This document shows positions 1-8,389 of a DNA stretch of 64,000 nucleotides, piece by piece (the stretch's first letter is position 1; every line of letters begins with the position of its first letter). The stretch lies in assembly GCA_049889095.1 (NCBI GenBank), contig JBLJFK010000003.1; one strand, given 5' to 3'. The translations under genes and the position numbers were made by a program. The notes beneath the pieces were generated by a model, which saw only the letters and a program-made list of their open reading frames with translations, had not been told where the DNA came from and ran no database searches. The DNA comes from Ewingella sp049889095. Its GTDB lineage: Bacteria > Pseudomonadota > Gammaproteobacteria > Enterobacterales > Enterobacteriaceae.

Positions 1-22
1 AGCTGGCTTTGAGCCGGTACAT
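1..22 (-). CDS. 5' end of gene downstream of the HlyD adaptor (partial)
   Basis: Only the first seven codons (MYRLKAS) lie inside the window. The ATG is preceded by a strong ribosome binding site, GGAAGGAG, eight bases upstream. It starts five bases after the stop codon of the HlyD-type adaptor gene, so the two are very likely co-transcribed and co-translated. Adaptors of this kind are usually followed by an ABC-2 type permease, an ABC ATPase or an MFS pump, so a transporter subunit is the natural expectation. That is inference from context; seven residues cannot identify a family. Confidence 0.5.
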
Positions 23-27
23 TGCCA

Positions 28-999
28 CTACTCCTTCCAGTTCCACAGAGCGCTCATTCCCTGCCTTAAATTAGGAATAGGTTTGAGTGGATAGAGACGG
101 ACTTCAAACGTTTTCAGGTCAAAGTCGCCGGTGGCACGCGTGGCACGTTTAGTGGCGTAATCCCCCAGCGGAGCGATATAACGCACGTCGGCGTCGATCA
201 TCTGGTCATTCAGCGCCGGAACGCGGATCCGGACTTTGTCACCTTTGTGCACACCCGCCAGAACATCTTCCCGCAGGTTAAAAACAAAATAAGCATCTGG
301 CAAGCGGATCAGAGTCAACAGCGGGCTGGATGCACTTTGCAACTCCCCAACTTCCGCCGGGATCGGACCCACCTCACCATCAACGGGGGCTTTCACCTGC
401 AGGTCATCGGTCTGCACTTTGACTTCCAGCAGCTCTTCCTCAGCCTGCCGCAGTTGGGCAGCATAGCTCTCACGCTGCTCGGCGCGATCGCCGTTGATAC
501 CTTCATCCAGATTGGCTTTTGCCACTAATACCTGTTGATAGGCGCTGTCACGCGCACGACGGGAGTCTTCTAAATCTGATGCCGAGATGAAACCTTTGGT
601 GGCCACTTTGGCGTTGCGATTATATTGATCGCGGGCATTTATGTATTCGGCCTGCGCCTGTGACAGCGTGGCCTTCAGGTTGCGAATGCTCTCTTCACGG
701 GTACCGTTGGCCGACAAATCCAGCTGCGCTTTGGCCTGGTCGCGTGCGGCTTCCAGCGAGCGCAACTGCGCCATCAGTTCGGGGCTGTCGAGAGTGATCA
801 GAAGCTGTCCGGCTTTAACATCATCACCGCGTTCAACATGACGTTCAATGACGCGACCTTTAGCTTTGGACGCAACAATAACCTCAGGGGCATCAACCTC
901 ACCCTGTAATAAGAGATCCTGGTTATTTGCGCGGAAAAGAACCGCCAGCGAAATGGCCACTGCGACCAGCAACAGGGTCAATAATATTCTTTTACTCAT
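28..999 (-). CDS. HlyD-family periplasmic adaptor (membrane fusion) protein
   Basis: This 323-residue protein has one N-terminal membrane anchor (about residues 5-25). A split biotinyl-lipoyl-like domain follows: its first half around residues 40-65 carries GRVIERHVERGDDVKAGQ, and its second half lies near residues 205-225 (VKAPVDGEVG). Between them is a long Ala/Gln/Glu-rich coiled-coil hairpin. This is the architecture of YhiI/YbhG-type adaptors, which link an inner-membrane pump to an outer-membrane channel. I chose the ATG at 999 because AAAGGAAG lies just upstream; a GTG at 1020 would add seven residues but lacks a good site. The partner gene begins five bases downstream and leaves the window, so the substrate cannot be inferred. 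Confidence 0.85.
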   Translation of the reverse strand: MSKRILLTLLLVAVAISLAVLFRANNQDLLLQGEVDAPEVIVASKAKGRVIERHVERGDDVKAGQLLITLDSPELMAQLRSLEAARDQAKAQLDLSANGTREESIRNLKATLSQAQAEYINARDQYNRNAKVATKGFISASDLEDSRRARDSAYQQVLVAKANLDEGINGDRAEQRESYAAQLRQAEEELLEVKVQTDDLQVKAPVDGEVGPIPAEVGELQSASSPLLTLIRLPDAYFVFNLREDVLAGVHKGDKVRIRVPALNDQMIDADVRYIAPLGDYATKRATRATGDFDLKTFEVRLYPLKPIPNLRQGMSALWNWKE

Positions 1000-1343
1000 A
1001 GTATTAACTTCCTTTATCACTGCCAGCGGTAAATCTCAGCCCGACGGGGATCGGTACGGATCGTTGGCATTTCCTTTTCCATTGAGCCTGTTCCCTGCCC
1101 GCTGCTTCTTTAGGGGATGAATAAAGCGCAGGCATAATAACGGGATGCAGAGAGGCTTTTTTAACACGAAACGGCATATCCATTAAATTATAAATCAACC
1201 TGTAAATATTCGTGCAGATTCGCATTCCTGTTGCCCCAGAGCACAAATGAAGTATTCAGCTAAAGTTTATTAGGTGATACTCACCTGTATAATTAGCGGG
1301 CGAACAGGTTTGCCCCTCACCCATTAACGAGTGAGTGATAATC
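1000..1343. promoter_or_regulatory. Divergent intergenic region, HlyD gene / yhbW, with a dyad inside the yhbW promoter
   Basis: This 344-bp gap separates two divergent genes. On the plus strand a perfect -10 hexamer TATAAT lies at 1288-1293, about 50 bp before yhbW. Just upstream is a perfect inverted repeat AGGTGA-TAC-TCACCT (1272-1286) that fills the space between the -10 and a weak -35 (TTTATT near 1266). That is a typical operator position. No gene was seen in the gap; short open frames here have no ribosome binding site or recognisable product. Confidence 0.5.
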
Positions 1344-2369
1344 ATGTCTGAGAAAATAACAGTCCCTCTTTCCGTGCTGGATCTGGCACCGGTACCGCAG
1401 GGTTCTTCACCGAAACAGGCTTTCCATTCTTCTCTGGAGTTAGCCCAACACGCTGAAAAGTGGGGCTATCAGCGTTATTGGATGGCAGAGCATCACAACA
1501 TGACCGGTATCGCCAGTGCCGCGACTTCGGTTTTGCTTGGGTTCATTGCCGGTGGCACCAAAACGATTCGCGTGGGGTCGGGTGGCGTCATGCTGCCTAA
1601 CCACTCGCCGCTGGTGATTGCGGAGCAATTCGGTACGTTGGCGACGCTCTATCCCGACCGTGTGGATCTCGGCCTTGGCCGCGCGCCAGGTACCGATCAG
1701 CGCACCATGGTAGCCCTACGTCGTCATCTTTCCGGCGAAGTAGATAACTTCCCACAGGATGTGCAGGAACTGCAGCACTATTTTGCCGATGTGCAGCCAG
1801 GTCAGCCTGTACAGGCCGTACCGGGTCAGGGTTTGCATGTGCCATTGTGGTTGCTGGGCTCAAGTCTGTACAGCGCACAGCTTGCCGCAGCTTTGGGTCT
1901 GCCATTTGCTTTTGCGTCACATTTTGCGCCAGACATGCTGTATCAGGCGCTGGCGATTTATCGCAGCCAGTTCAAGCCATCGGAACAATTGCAAAAAGCG
2001 CACGCCATGGTCTGTATCAATGCCATTGCCGCAGATACCGATGAAGAAGCCCGTCGCATGTTTACGTCCAATCAGCAGCAGTTCATCAATCTGCGTCGTG
2101 GTAATCCGGGTAAACTGCCTGCGCCCGTCGATAATATAGAAAGCCTGTGTTCTGCATCGGAACGCTTTGGTGTTGATCAGGCGCTGCGGCTGTCGGTGGT
2201 AGGCAATAAAGAGACGGTCCGGGCAGGTCTGCAAACCATACTCCGTGAAACCGAAGCGGATGAATTGATGATCAACGGCCAGATTTTCGATCAGCAGGCG
2301 CGGTTGCATTCATTCGAAATTGTCTCTCAATTGCAGAATGATTTGGTCCGGGAAGTGCGTATCGACTGA
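1344..2369 (+). CDS. yhbW: Luciferase-like flavin-dependent monooxygenase YhbW
   Basis: A protein of 341 residues that matches E. coli YhbW along its full length. It belongs to the bacterial luciferase-like (LLM) TIM-barrel oxidoreductases, which use reduced flavin. Family blocks visible are the N-terminal LDLAPVPQGSS, the stretch WMAEHHNMTGIASAATSVLL near residue 50, GSGGVMLPNHSPL near 90, and VDLGLGRAPGTDQRT. The substrate of YhbW is not established. The ATG at 1344 fits the family N-terminus; a GTG nine bases earlier is the alternative. It is a single-gene unit with its own promoter region, ending at a bidirectional terminator shared with deaD. Confidence 0.93.
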   Translation: MSEKITVPLSVLDLAPVPQGSSPKQAFHSSLELAQHAEKWGYQRYWMAEHHNMTGIASAATSVLLGFIAGGTKTIRVGSGGVMLPNHSPLVIAEQFGTLATLYPDRVDLGLGRAPGTDQRTMVALRRHLSGEVDNFPQDVQELQHYFADVQPGQPVQAVPGQGLHVPLWLLGSSLYSAQLAAALGLPFAFASHFAPDMLYQALAIYRSQFKPSEQLQKAHAMVCINAIAADTDEEARRMFTSNQQQFINLRRGNPGKLPAPVDNIESLCSASERFGVDQALRLSVVGNKETVRAGLQTILRETEADELMINGQIFDQQARLHSFEIVSQLQNDLVREVRID

Positions 2370-2414
2370 TTTCGTGAACTGTTTTCATCCTGCAATGACA
2401 AATACGACAAACAT

Positions 2415-2440
2415 AAAAAAACCCGCCGAAGCGGGTTTTT
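2415..2440. terminator. Bidirectional terminator between yhbW and deaD
   Basis: The stem ACCCGC / GCGGGT with a CGAA loop (2421-2436) is flanked by a run of As on the left and Ts on the right. It can therefore end transcription from both convergent genes. Confidence 0.9.
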
Positions 2441-2473
2441 ATTTATCTGTTATTAGCCTGAGCTAACGTCAGA

Positions 2474-4393
2474 TTATGCGTCAGGAGTACGGCGTGGTGT
2501 ACGACGTTCGCCAGCAGGTACAGAAGCACCGCCTTCACGACGTTCAGCAGGACGACCACGGCCACCTTCACGACGTTCGCCGCTGAAAGTACGAGGTGGA
2601 GCACCGTTACCACGGCGTTCACCGCCAGCACCTGGAGCACCAGCAGGACGTTCACGGCGTGCTGCTTGTGGCTGTGCATCGCCTAACAACTGCATGTTCA
2701 TCGGCTTGTTCAGGATACGGGTGCGGGTGAAATGAGACAGAATCTCGCCCGGCATGCCTTTCGGCAACTCGATCGTTGAATGCGAAGAGAACAATTTGAT
2801 GTTACCGATATAACGGCTGCTGATGTCGCCTTCGTTAGCAATTGCGCCAACGATGTGACGAACTTCAACACCGTCATCGCGACCCACTTCGATGCGATAC
2901 AGTTCCATCTCACCAGCATCACGACGTTCACGACGTGGTGCACCATCACGTGAAGCTGCGCCATCACGTGCAGGACGGTCACCATCACGAGATGGACGAC
3001 GGTCATTGCGGTCACCGCGATCGCTACGCTCGTCAAAATCACGACGTGGCGGACGGCTTTTGAAGGCCTGATCAGCAGGAACGATCAACGGACGTTCGCC
3101 CTGTGCCATTTTCAGCAGCGCAGCGGCCAGCGTTTCGATATCCAGCGCTTCTGCAGGTTGCATTTTTGCCAGCAGCGCACGATATTGATCCAGATCGCTG
3201 CTTTCCAGTTGTAGCTGAACTTTTGCAGCGAACTTAGCAAGACGACGCTCGCCCAGTACATCTGCAGTAGGAATTTCAACTTCTGGGATGGTCAGCTTCA
3301 TGGTACGTTCAATGTTACGAAGCAGGCGACGTTCACGGTTCTCAACGAACAGCAGCGCACGGCCAGCACGACCAGCACGACCGGTACGGCCGATACGGTG
3401 AACGTAAGATTCTGAGTCCATCGGGATGTCATAGTTAACAACCAGGCTGATACGTTCTACATCAAGACCACGTGCTGCCACGTCGGTTGCGATCAGAATG
3501 TCCAGACGGCCATCTTTCAGACGTTCCAGAGTCTGCTCACGCAGGGACTGGTTCATGTCACCGTTCAGAGCTGCACTGTTGTAGCCGCTACGTTCAAGCG
3601 CTTCAGCCACTTCCAGTGTTGCGTTTTTGGTACGTACGAAAATAATCGCCGCATCAAAATCTTCAGACTCAAGGAAACGTACCAACGCTTCATTTTTACG
3701 CAGACCATGGACAGACCAGTAGCTCTGGCTGATGTCCGGACGGGTAGTTACGCTAGACTGAATGCGAACTTCCTGCGGATCTTTCATGAAACGACGGGTA
3801 ATGCGACGGATAGCTTCCGGCATGGTGGCAGAGAACAGTGCGGTCTGATGATCAGCCGGGATCTGCGCCATGATGGTTTCAACGTCTTCGATGAAGCCCA
3901 TACGCAGCATTTCATCGGCTTCATCCAGCACCAAACCGCTCAGGTTAGAGAGGTTCAGGGTGCCGCGTTTCAGGTGGTCCAGCAGACGGCCTGGGGTACC
4001 CACAACAATTTGTGGACCCTGACGCAGTGCGCGCAGTTGGACGTCATAGCGTTGGCCGCCGTAAAGGGCAACCACATTCACGCCATGCAAATGTTTAGCG
4101 AAATCAGTACAAGCTTCAGCAACCTGAACGGCCAGTTCACGGGTTGGAGCCAATACCAGAATCTGTGGAGCCTTCAACTCAGGCTTAATGTTGTGCAGCA
4201 GTGGCAGCGCGAAGGCCGCAGTTTTACCAGAACCGGTTTGCGCCATACCTAATACGTCACGACCGTTTAAAAGGTGTGGAATACATTCGGATTGGATCGG
4301 TGATGGTTTTTCGTAGCCCAGATCGGTCAGGGCGGCAATGATAGGAGCAGACAGCCCCAGGTCAGCAAAAGAGGTTTCAAGCTCAGTAGTCAT
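2474..4393 (-). CDS. deaD: DEAD-box cold-shock RNA helicase DeaD (CsdA)
   Basis: A 639-residue ATP-dependent RNA helicase acting in 50S ribosome assembly and mRNA decay, especially in the cold. The order is: Q motif near residues 27-34, Walker A AQTGSGKT at 51-58, DEAD box (VLDEADEM) near 157, SAT motif near 190, helicase C domain with ATDVAARGLDVE and HRIGRTGRAGR, then an RNA-binding domain (YRIEVGRDDGVEVRHIVGAI). An Arg/Asp-rich insert (SDRGDRNDRRPSRDG) precedes the RNA-binding domain, and the tail carries repeated ERREGG units. The ATG at 4393 gives the family N-terminus MTTELETSFADLG. It overlaps the end of yrbN by 11 bases and sits at the 3' end of the nusA-pnp-nlpI block. Confidence 0.97.
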   Translation of the reverse strand: MTTELETSFADLGLSAPIIAALTDLGYEKPSPIQSECIPHLLNGRDVLGMAQTGSGKTAAFALPLLHNIKPELKAPQILVLAPTRELAVQVAEACTDFAKHLHGVNVVALYGGQRYDVQLRALRQGPQIVVGTPGRLLDHLKRGTLNLSNLSGLVLDEADEMLRMGFIEDVETIMAQIPADHQTALFSATMPEAIRRITRRFMKDPQEVRIQSSVTTRPDISQSYWSVHGLRKNEALVRFLESEDFDAAIIFVRTKNATLEVAEALERSGYNSAALNGDMNQSLREQTLERLKDGRLDILIATDVAARGLDVERISLVVNYDIPMDSESYVHRIGRTGRAGRAGRALLFVENRERRLLRNIERTMKLTIPEVEIPTADVLGERRLAKFAAKVQLQLESSDLDQYRALLAKMQPAEALDIETLAAALLKMAQGERPLIVPADQAFKSRPPRRDFDERSDRGDRNDRRPSRDGDRPARDGAASRDGAPRRERRDAGEMELYRIEVGRDDGVEVRHIVGAIANEGDISSRYIGNIKLFSSHSTIELPKGMPGEILSHFTRTRILNKPMNMQLLGDAQPQAARRERPAGAPGAGGERRGNGAPPRTFSGERREGGRGRPAERREGGASVPAGERRTPRRTPDA

Positions 4394-4463
4394 GTACACG
4401 TGCCTCATTAATAATGGCAGCCAGTCTACATAACTCGTCGAGAAAATTTTCAGTCATTTTCAT
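4383..4463 (-). CDS. yrbN: Small protein YrbN (26 aa), leader ORF overlapping deaD
   Basis: This 26-codon gene begins MKMTENFLDE and ends ARVHDY. I recognise it as the E. coli small protein YrbN, which lies at the same place between nlpI and deaD. Its stop codon falls inside the deaD reading frame, 11 bases past the deaD start, so the genes overlap out of frame. A ribosome finishing yrbN would be positioned to restart at deaD, which suggests translational coupling. The upstream ribosome binding site is weak, and a second ATG lies two codons in. The protein's own function is unknown. Conservation of sequence and overlap, rather than length, supports it as a real gene. Confidence 0.85.
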   Translation of the reverse strand: MKMTENFLDELCRLAAIINEARVHDY

Positions 4464-4578
4464 TGAAAAGTGTGAACCGGCTCAAATTAGATTATAAAAC
4501 GAACAAAACAACCCTCGCCCGTTAAGGCGCTTAAAAATGGTTAAACCATGATTTAAGAAGGCTGATTGGTGTCGTCAG

Positions 4579-5463
4579 CTATTGCTGGTCCGATTCTGAT
4601 AGGTCGTCTTGCTCTTGGCCTAATAGCGCCAATTCCAACAATGCATAGCGGTGCTCAACAAAATTATGAACGTTGTTAGCTACCGTCAGTTTGAACAGTG
4701 CCAGGGCGCTGTTCTTGTCCCCCAGACTTAGGTAATGTTTACCTAAATAGAAGTCAGTTTCACTGAGATGCTCAGCGAGCGAAGTGTTATCCGTTGCTTC
4801 CGCCTTTAGGCGTTCCATCAGCGTTGTTTCGCTGATCTTACCCAGGTAGAATTCGACGATATTCCATCCCCATTGCCCTCTGTCCGCTTTGTCATAACGC
4901 TGCTGCAGCGCTACGTCGGCATCCTTCGGATTGATTTCTCTCTCCGCAAGATAAAGCCATAAAGAACGGAAGGGATCATTTGGATCGTCTCGATAAAACG
5001 CCTGCAGATCATCCTGCGCTAACGAGAATCGGCCACCGTAATACAGTGCGATACCTCGGTTCAAACGCGCGTAGTTGTAAGTTGGATCAAGCTCTAGTAC
5101 AGAATCAAACGCTTCATAGGCAGCATCGAAATTGCCTGCCTGCGTTAAGTAAATCCCCAGGTAGTTAAAAACTTCTGGCATATCAGGACGAATAGACAGC
5201 GCTTGTGAAAAATCGTTCCGCGCTAACGCTCTAAGACCCAGACTATCATACAGCACACCGCGCTCATATAATAGCTGTGCACGCTCATCGTCAGTCAGCG
5301 CTCGACTGGCAAGGATTTGTTCCATACGCGCCAAGATAACTTCCTGCTGCAACGTAGGCTGCAACGGAATAGCCAGAACTTCGTTTTTACGCCAATCATG
5401 GTTGCTGCATCCTGCCAACATAAGAGCTGTCGCAACATAACACCAGCGCAAGAAAGGCTTCAT
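4579..5463 (-). CDS. nlpI: Outer-membrane lipoprotein NlpI with TPR repeats
   Basis: This 294-residue lipoprotein has a signal peptide ending in the lipobox LAGC, with Cys19 as the lipidated residue. Tetratricopeptide repeats follow (for example YERGVLYDSLGLRALARNDF and FNYLGIYLTQAGNFDAAYEA). NlpI is an outer-membrane adaptor that brings the protease Prc to the murein endopeptidase MepS and scaffolds peptidoglycan hydrolases. Length and sequence match E. coli throughout. The ATG at 5463 with GGGAG upstream is the family start; an in-frame extension of 25 codons is not needed. It sits between pnp and yrbN-deaD, all on the same strand. Confidence 0.97.
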   Translation of the reverse strand: MKPFLRWCYVATALMLAGCSNHDWRKNEVLAIPLQPTLQQEVILARMEQILASRALTDDERAQLLYERGVLYDSLGLRALARNDFSQALSIRPDMPEVFNYLGIYLTQAGNFDAAYEAFDSVLELDPTYNYARLNRGIALYYGGRFSLAQDDLQAFYRDDPNDPFRSLWLYLAEREINPKDADVALQQRYDKADRGQWGWNIVEFYLGKISETTLMERLKAEATDNTSLAEHLSETDFYLGKHYLSLGDKNSALALFKLTVANNVHNFVEHRYALLELALLGQEQDDLSESDQQ

Positions 5464-5545
5464 TTCTACTCCCGAAGACAAACATTGGATTAACCTCCTG
5501 TCATCCGGCTGCTTAACACAAGCGCATCCTGCGCTCATGATACGA

Positions 5546-5575
5546 ACAGTTCCCTGCCTGATGACAGGGAACTGT
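5546..5575 (-). other. Long hairpin between pnp and nlpI
   Basis: An 11-bp perfect stem (ACAGTTCCCTG / CAGGGAACTGT) with an 8-base loop lies downstream of pnp on the transcribed strand. No uridine run follows on either strand, so it is more likely an mRNA-stabilising or processing hairpin, or a leaky stop, than a full terminator. Confidence 0.55.
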
Positions 5576-5595
5576 AAAACTTCTGTTACAGAAAT

Positions 5596-7716
5596 TTATT
5601 CGGCTGAAGGCTCTGCGGCTTCGCTTTGGCTTGGCGCTACGGCATCTTTCATGCTCAAGCGTACGCGACCCTGGCGATCAACCTCAACAACTTTAACCGG
5701 AACTTCCTGACCCATCTGTAGGTAATCGGTCACTTTATCAACGCGCTTGTCAGCGATTTGAGAAATATGAACCAGACCCTCTTTACCGCCGCCAATGGCA
5801 ACAAATGCGCCAAAGTCTACGATGCGAGTTACTTTACCTTGATAGATACGGCCAACTTCAACTTCAGCAGTGATCTCTTCGATACGACGGATAGCGAATT
5901 TAGCTTTCTCACCGTCGGTCGCAGCGATTTTAACTGTACCATCATCTTCAATTTCAATGGTGGTGCCGGTTTCTTCGGTCAGGGCACGAATAACAGAACC
6001 ACCTTTACCGATCACGTCTTTGATTTTATCTGGACTGATCTTAATGGTATGAATACGTGGTGCAAATTGAGATATATCACCACGCGGAGTGCTGATAGCC
6101 TGTTCCATCACGCCCAGAATGTGCAGACGCGCACCCTTAGCCTGATTCAGTGCAACCTGCATGATTTCGCGGGTGATGCCTTCAATTTTGATGTCCATCT
6201 GCAGCGCAGTAATACCGTCACGGCTACCGGCTACTTTAAAGTCCATGTCGCCCAGATGATCTTCGTCACCCAGAATGTCAGACAGAACGACAAAGCTCTC
6301 GCCTTCTTTAACCAGGCCCATTGCGATACCCGCGACAGCTGCTTTAATCGGCACGCCTGCATCCATCAGGGCCAGAGAAGCGCCACAAACAGAAGCCATA
6401 GAAGATGAACCGTTAGATTCGGTGATTTCAGAAACCACACGTACGGTGTACGGGAAATCTTCTGGTTTTGGCATCATGGCCAACACGCCACGTTTCGCCA
6501 GACGACCATGACCAATTTCACGGCGCTTAGGCGAACCCACCATCCCAGTTTCACCAACGGAGTATGGAGGGAAGTTGTAGTGGAACAAGAAGCTGTCAGA
6601 CTTCTCACCCATCAACTCATCAAGGTTCTGCGCATCACGTGCAGTACCCAGAGTGGCAGTAACCAGCGCCTGAGTTTCACCACGAGTGAACAGTGCTGAA
6701 CCATGGGTACGTGGCAGAACGCCAGTACGCACGTCCAAACCACGGATCATGTCTTTTTCACGACCATCAATACGTGGCTCGCCACGCAGAACACGGCTAC
6801 GCACCACGTTCTTCTCAATGCTGCCCAATAGGTCAGAGATTTCGCCAGCGTCCAGTGTTTCATCTTCAGCTTGCAGGGTTTTAACCACTTCCGCTTTGAT
6901 AACGTTGATCTGAGCGTAACGCTCTTGTTTGTCAGTGATCAGGTATGCATCACCTAAACGAGATTCTGCCAGTGTCACTACGCGAGCATGCAGCTCAGCG
7001 TTAACGACTTCAGGTTTCCAATCCCATTTCGCTTTACCGACTTCAGCAACCAGAGAGTTGATGTTATCAATAACGATTTGTTGTTGTTCATGCCCGAACA
7101 CCACAGCGCCCAGCATCTGATCTTCGCTCAACACGTCCGCTTCAGACTCAACCATCAGTACGGCGCCTTGGGTACCGGCAACCACCAGGTCCAGACTGCT
7201 GGTTTTCAGCTCATCTGCCGTCGGGTTTAGAACGTACTGACCATTGATGTAACCTACTCGTGCTGAACCAATTGGGCCACTGAATGGAATGCCAGACAGG
7301 CTCAGTGCAGCAGAAGCACCGATCATCGCAACGATGTCAGGGTTTACTTGTGGGTTCAGAGAAACCACCGTCGCAATAACCTGAACTTCATTCAGGAAAC
7401 CTTCTGGGAACAGAGGGCGAATTGGACGGTCAATGAGACGGGAAGTCAGGGTTTCGCCTTCACTTGGACGGCCTTCACGACGGAAGAAGCTGCCCGGGAT
7501 ACGACCAGCAGCGTAAGTACGCTCCTGATAGTTAACCGTCAAAGGGAAGAAGCTTTGGCCTGGTTTGGCTTTTTTCTGGCCAACAACAGTCACGAATACT
7601 GCGGTGTCATCCATGCTAACCATCACGGCTGCAGTTGCCTGACGACCCATCATGCCGGTTTCCAGCGTGACAGTGTGTTGACCGTATTGGAATTTACGAA
7701 TAGTCGGATTAAGCAA
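5596..7716 (-). CDS. pnp: Polynucleotide phosphorylase
   Basis: A 706-residue 3'-to-5' phosphorolytic exoribonuclease and component of the RNA degradosome with RNase E. It has two RNase PH-like core domains (the second around residues 320-545), a KH domain (IKDVIGKGGSVIRALTEETG near 560-600) and a C-terminal S1 domain (GKVTRIVDFGAFV). The core motif GSRDGI is present. The start is a TTG at 7716, as in E. coli, preceded by AAAGGAT at good spacing; MLNPTIRKFQYG is the family N-terminus. It follows rpsO and is probably autoregulated through the leader hairpin at 7797-7854. Confidence 0.98.
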   Translation of the reverse strand: MLNPTIRKFQYGQHTVTLETGMMGRQATAAVMVSMDDTAVFVTVVGQKKAKPGQSFFPLTVNYQERTYAAGRIPGSFFRREGRPSEGETLTSRLIDRPIRPLFPEGFLNEVQVIATVVSLNPQVNPDIVAMIGASAALSLSGIPFSGPIGSARVGYINGQYVLNPTADELKTSSLDLVVAGTQGAVLMVESEADVLSEDQMLGAVVFGHEQQQIVIDNINSLVAEVGKAKWDWKPEVVNAELHARVVTLAESRLGDAYLITDKQERYAQINVIKAEVVKTLQAEDETLDAGEISDLLGSIEKNVVRSRVLRGEPRIDGREKDMIRGLDVRTGVLPRTHGSALFTRGETQALVTATLGTARDAQNLDELMGEKSDSFLFHYNFPPYSVGETGMVGSPKRREIGHGRLAKRGVLAMMPKPEDFPYTVRVVSEITESNGSSSMASVCGASLALMDAGVPIKAAVAGIAMGLVKEGESFVVLSDILGDEDHLGDMDFKVAGSRDGITALQMDIKIEGITREIMQVALNQAKGARLHILGVMEQAISTPRGDISQFAPRIHTIKISPDKIKDVIGKGGSVIRALTEETGTTIEIEDDGTVKIAATDGEKAKFAIRRIEEITAEVEVGRIYQGKVTRIVDFGAFVAIGGGKEGLVHISQIADKRVDKVTDYLQMGQEVPVKVVEVDRQGRVRLSMKDAVAPSQSEAAEPSAE

Positions 7717-7796
7717 TGTAATATCCTTTCATGTGACGCGCAGCTGTTATGACAGCAGTTCACGTCAGTAAATATCAGAACTTCTCACTACATCCT

Positions 7797-7854
7797 CGCG
7801 ACTAATGACAATCCTTATTTCTCTCAGCGGAAATAAAGTCTCTCATTAGCCGCG
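7797..7854 (-). promoter_or_regulatory. pnp leader stem-loop (RNase III processing site type)
   Basis: A long imperfect hairpin in the pnp 5' leader. CGCG plus CTAATGA on one arm pairs with TCATTAG plus CGCG on the other, with an inner ATTT/AAAT-rich stem and a loop of about ten bases. In E. coli the pnp leader folds into such a hairpin, which RNase III cuts so that polynucleotide phosphorylase can repress its own mRNA. Position and shape fit; the mechanism here is inferred. Confidence 0.65.
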
Positions 7855-7952
7855 CGAACCTCTGTAACGGAAGATCACGTGATAGCAATTTCTATGAAGA
7901 TAAGTTCTATAAAAACAACAACACTACAGTAACCTGATTTGCGGTTGCTTCC

Positions 7953-7980
7953 TAGAATAAAGGGGCCAATTGGCCCCTTT
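7953..7980 (-). terminator. Terminator after rpsO, upstream of pnp
   Basis: The perfect stem AAAGGGGCC / GGCCCCTTT (7959-7980) lies directly after rpsO and is followed on the minus strand by ATTCT. It is a partial terminator, as between rpsO and pnp in E. coli, with readthrough into pnp expected. Confidence 0.8.
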
Positions 7981-7998
7981 ACACTGAAACTCGCTAGA

Positions 7999-8268
7999 TT
8001 AGCGACGCAGACCCAGACGCTCGATCAGGCTGGTATAACGTGCTACATCTTTACTCTTCAGATAATCAAGCAGTTTACGACGCTGAGAAACCATACGCAG
8101 CAGACCACGACGACTGTGGTGATCTTTTTTGTGCTCTGCGAAGTGACCTTGCAGATGGTTAATTTGAGCAGTCAGCAGAGCAACCTGAACTTCGGAAGAA
8201 CCACTGTCATTAGTGCCACGACCGAAGTCTGTAACGATTTGAGCTTTAGCTTCAACGCTTAGAGACAT
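7999..8268 (-). CDS. rpsO: 30S ribosomal protein S15
   Basis: An 89-residue primary binder of 16S rRNA, needed to nucleate the platform of the 30S subunit. The protein begins MSLSVEAKAQIV and carries the rRNA-contacting block HHSRRGLLRMVSQRRKLLDYL. The ATG at 8268 matches the family start and has GGAGT upstream; an ATA-preceded in-frame ATG two codons earlier is less likely. It has its own promoter immediately after truB (8346-8374), while readthrough from the nusA-infB operon is also possible. S15 represses its own translation in E. coli; I did not model that pseudoknot here. Confidence 0.98.
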   Translation of the reverse strand: MSLSVEAKAQIVTDFGRGTNDSGSSEVQVALLTAQINHLQGHFAEHKKDHHSRRGLLRMVSQRRKLLDYLKSKDVARYTSLIERLGLRR

Positions 8269-8345
8269 AATCATACTCCAAAATATTATAGATAATTAAA
8301 CGGGTGCCGATCTCTAATTCAGCTACCCAGTGCATAAGCTGCGCT

Positions 8346-8374
8346 ATTCTACTCTTTGCATTATATGATCGCAA
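8346..8374 (-). promoter_or_regulatory. rpsO promoter
   Basis: On the minus strand a -35 TTGCGA (8369-8374) and a -10 TAGAAT (8346-8351) are separated by exactly 17 bp. They lie just past the truB stop codon and about 75 bp before the rpsO start. Confidence 0.75.
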
Positions 8375-8389
8375 GATGAGCAAGAAGGC

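Noticed and set aside
1004..1246. An 80-codon minus-strand open frame upstream of the HlyD gene
   Set aside because: It occupies the divergent promoter region, has no convincing ribosome binding site and no recognisable sequence.
5758..6408. A 216-codon open frame opposite pnp
   Set aside because: It is the mirror of a fully conserved pnp region and lacks a ribosome binding site and known domains.
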